This document shows, piece after piece, positions 63,150-64,000 of a stretch of 64,000 nt of DNA. Every line of letters begins with the position of its first letter. Position 1 is the first letter of the stretch. This stretch comes from Halichoerus grypus (Eukaryota; Chordata; Mammalia; Carnivora; Phocidae). The notes below the pieces were generated by a model. It did not search any database, was not told where the DNA came from, and saw only the letters and a program-made list of their open reading frames with translations. Made by a program: the position numbers and the translations under genes. The DNA lies in assembly GCF_964656455.1 (NCBI RefSeq), contig NC_135715.1:158688437-158752436 (forward strand), given 5' to 3'.

Positions 63150-64000
63150 AATATAAAGTCTGACGATTTTTCACACCATGAACACATTCATGTAATCACC
63201 TCCCAGATGAAGAAATACAGTATTTTCAACTCCCAGAGGTCCTTTGAGCCCTACCAAGCCATCACTGGCCTTCCTCAAAGGTAACTGCCATTCTGATTTC
63301 TCACACCATATATTAGTTTTATCTGTTTTTGACCTTCCTATAAATGGAATCATGCAGTATGTATTGTGTCTTCTTCTTTCATTCTCTATTATGTTTCTAA
63401 GATTAACCAATGTTTTTGTAAAAGATAGTATAATATTTTATGGCATATATATGTATATATGTATTTTTTTTTTTAGAATTGTACAACAATTTAATAGCTG
63501 TTAGAACCCCAAACACACACCCACTCACTTCAGTTGACTAATTCTTGGCTTTTCTTTTTTTTTTCCTGTAATTATATTTTATTAAAAATATTCAATCATT
63601 ATTGTATTAAGTATATTTTACTTAATTTTTTTATTATTATGTTATGTTAATCACCATACATTACATCATTAGTTTTTGATGTAGTGTTCCACGATTCATT
63701 GTTTGTGTGTAACACCTCACAATTGATTCGTTCTACTATTGATGAATGCTTTATTCTCAGTTTTTGTTATTAGGGATAACATTGCAAGAACATTCTTGTC
63801 CATGTCTTTGGGGACACATGCATGCTTTTCTCTTTGGAGAAGACGAGTACCTAGAAGAGGAATACTTGGATCATAACATTTGTATATGATCAGCTTTAGT
63901 AGATACTGCCAACTCACTTTCCAAAGTGTACCAATTTTTACTTCCACCAACAGTATATTAGGGTTCAGTTGCACCACATCCTCACCAACACTTGGGACTT
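63150..64000 (-). mobile_element. Old L1 fragment, antisense, runs off the window
   Basis: CATGTAATCACCTCCCAGAT, ATAAATGGAATCATGCAGTA, later TAGAAGAGGAATACTTGGAT, CAACTCACTTTCCAAAGTGT and TTCCACCAACAGTATATTAG: antisense 3' L1 text. Interrupted by the young L1 end near 63620-63715. Confidence 0.7.
63620..63715 (-). mobile_element. Young carnivore L1, 3' end only, antisense
   Basis: TTATTATGTTATGTTAATCA, CATACATTACATCATTAGTT and TTGATGTAGTGTTCCACGAT are the reverse of the carnivore L1 3' end. About 100 bp; start in the T-rich stretch is uncertain. Confidence 0.75.

Overview
This is mammalian nuclear DNA from a carnivoran. It holds at least ten copies of the tRNA-Lys-derived carnivore SINE (SINEC/CAN-SINE), most with clear target-site duplications, and 3' ends of a carnivore-type young L1. 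The SINEs are of the kind common in arctoid caniforms (bears, seals, mustelids). I saw no copy of the canid-specific SINEC_Cf type, so a non-canid caniform is my best guess; the species cannot be named from this window.

Only one protein-coding gene is convincing: the 5' end of SATB2, on the minus strand. The first coding exon (16268-16495, start codon at 16436) encodes the SATB2 N-terminus up to a split glycine codon, with a strong splice donor on one side and a long pyrimidine-tract acceptor on the other. Bases 1-16267 are the following intron. To the right lie the 5' leader and promoter region: a non-coding internal exon at 20841-20922 with consensus splice sites, and several strong minus-strand donors in CpG-rich DNA (17719, 23021, 24266, 24498, 31680). 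These suggest alternative first exons over about 16 kb. In other mammals an antisense lncRNA (SATB2-AS1) starts in this interval; I can offer plus-strand donor candidates but not a transcript model.

Layout: 1-16.2 kb, AT-rich intron with one SINE; 16.2-32.5 kb, GC-rich CpG-island domain with almost no transposons; 32.5-35.4 kb, transition; 35.4-64 kb, intergenic DNA packed with SINEC, MIR, L2, L1 and one MaLR LTR, often nested. The change from a repeat-poor regulatory domain to repeat-rich intergenic DNA is abrupt.

There is no operon, CRISPR array or microbial system here. The points most worth following are the alternative SATB2 leaders with possible upstream ORFs, a SoxE-dimer-like palindrome in the intron, a 120-bp local duplication carrying half a SINE plus its flank, a short U6 fragment between direct repeats, and layered nested retrotransposons.
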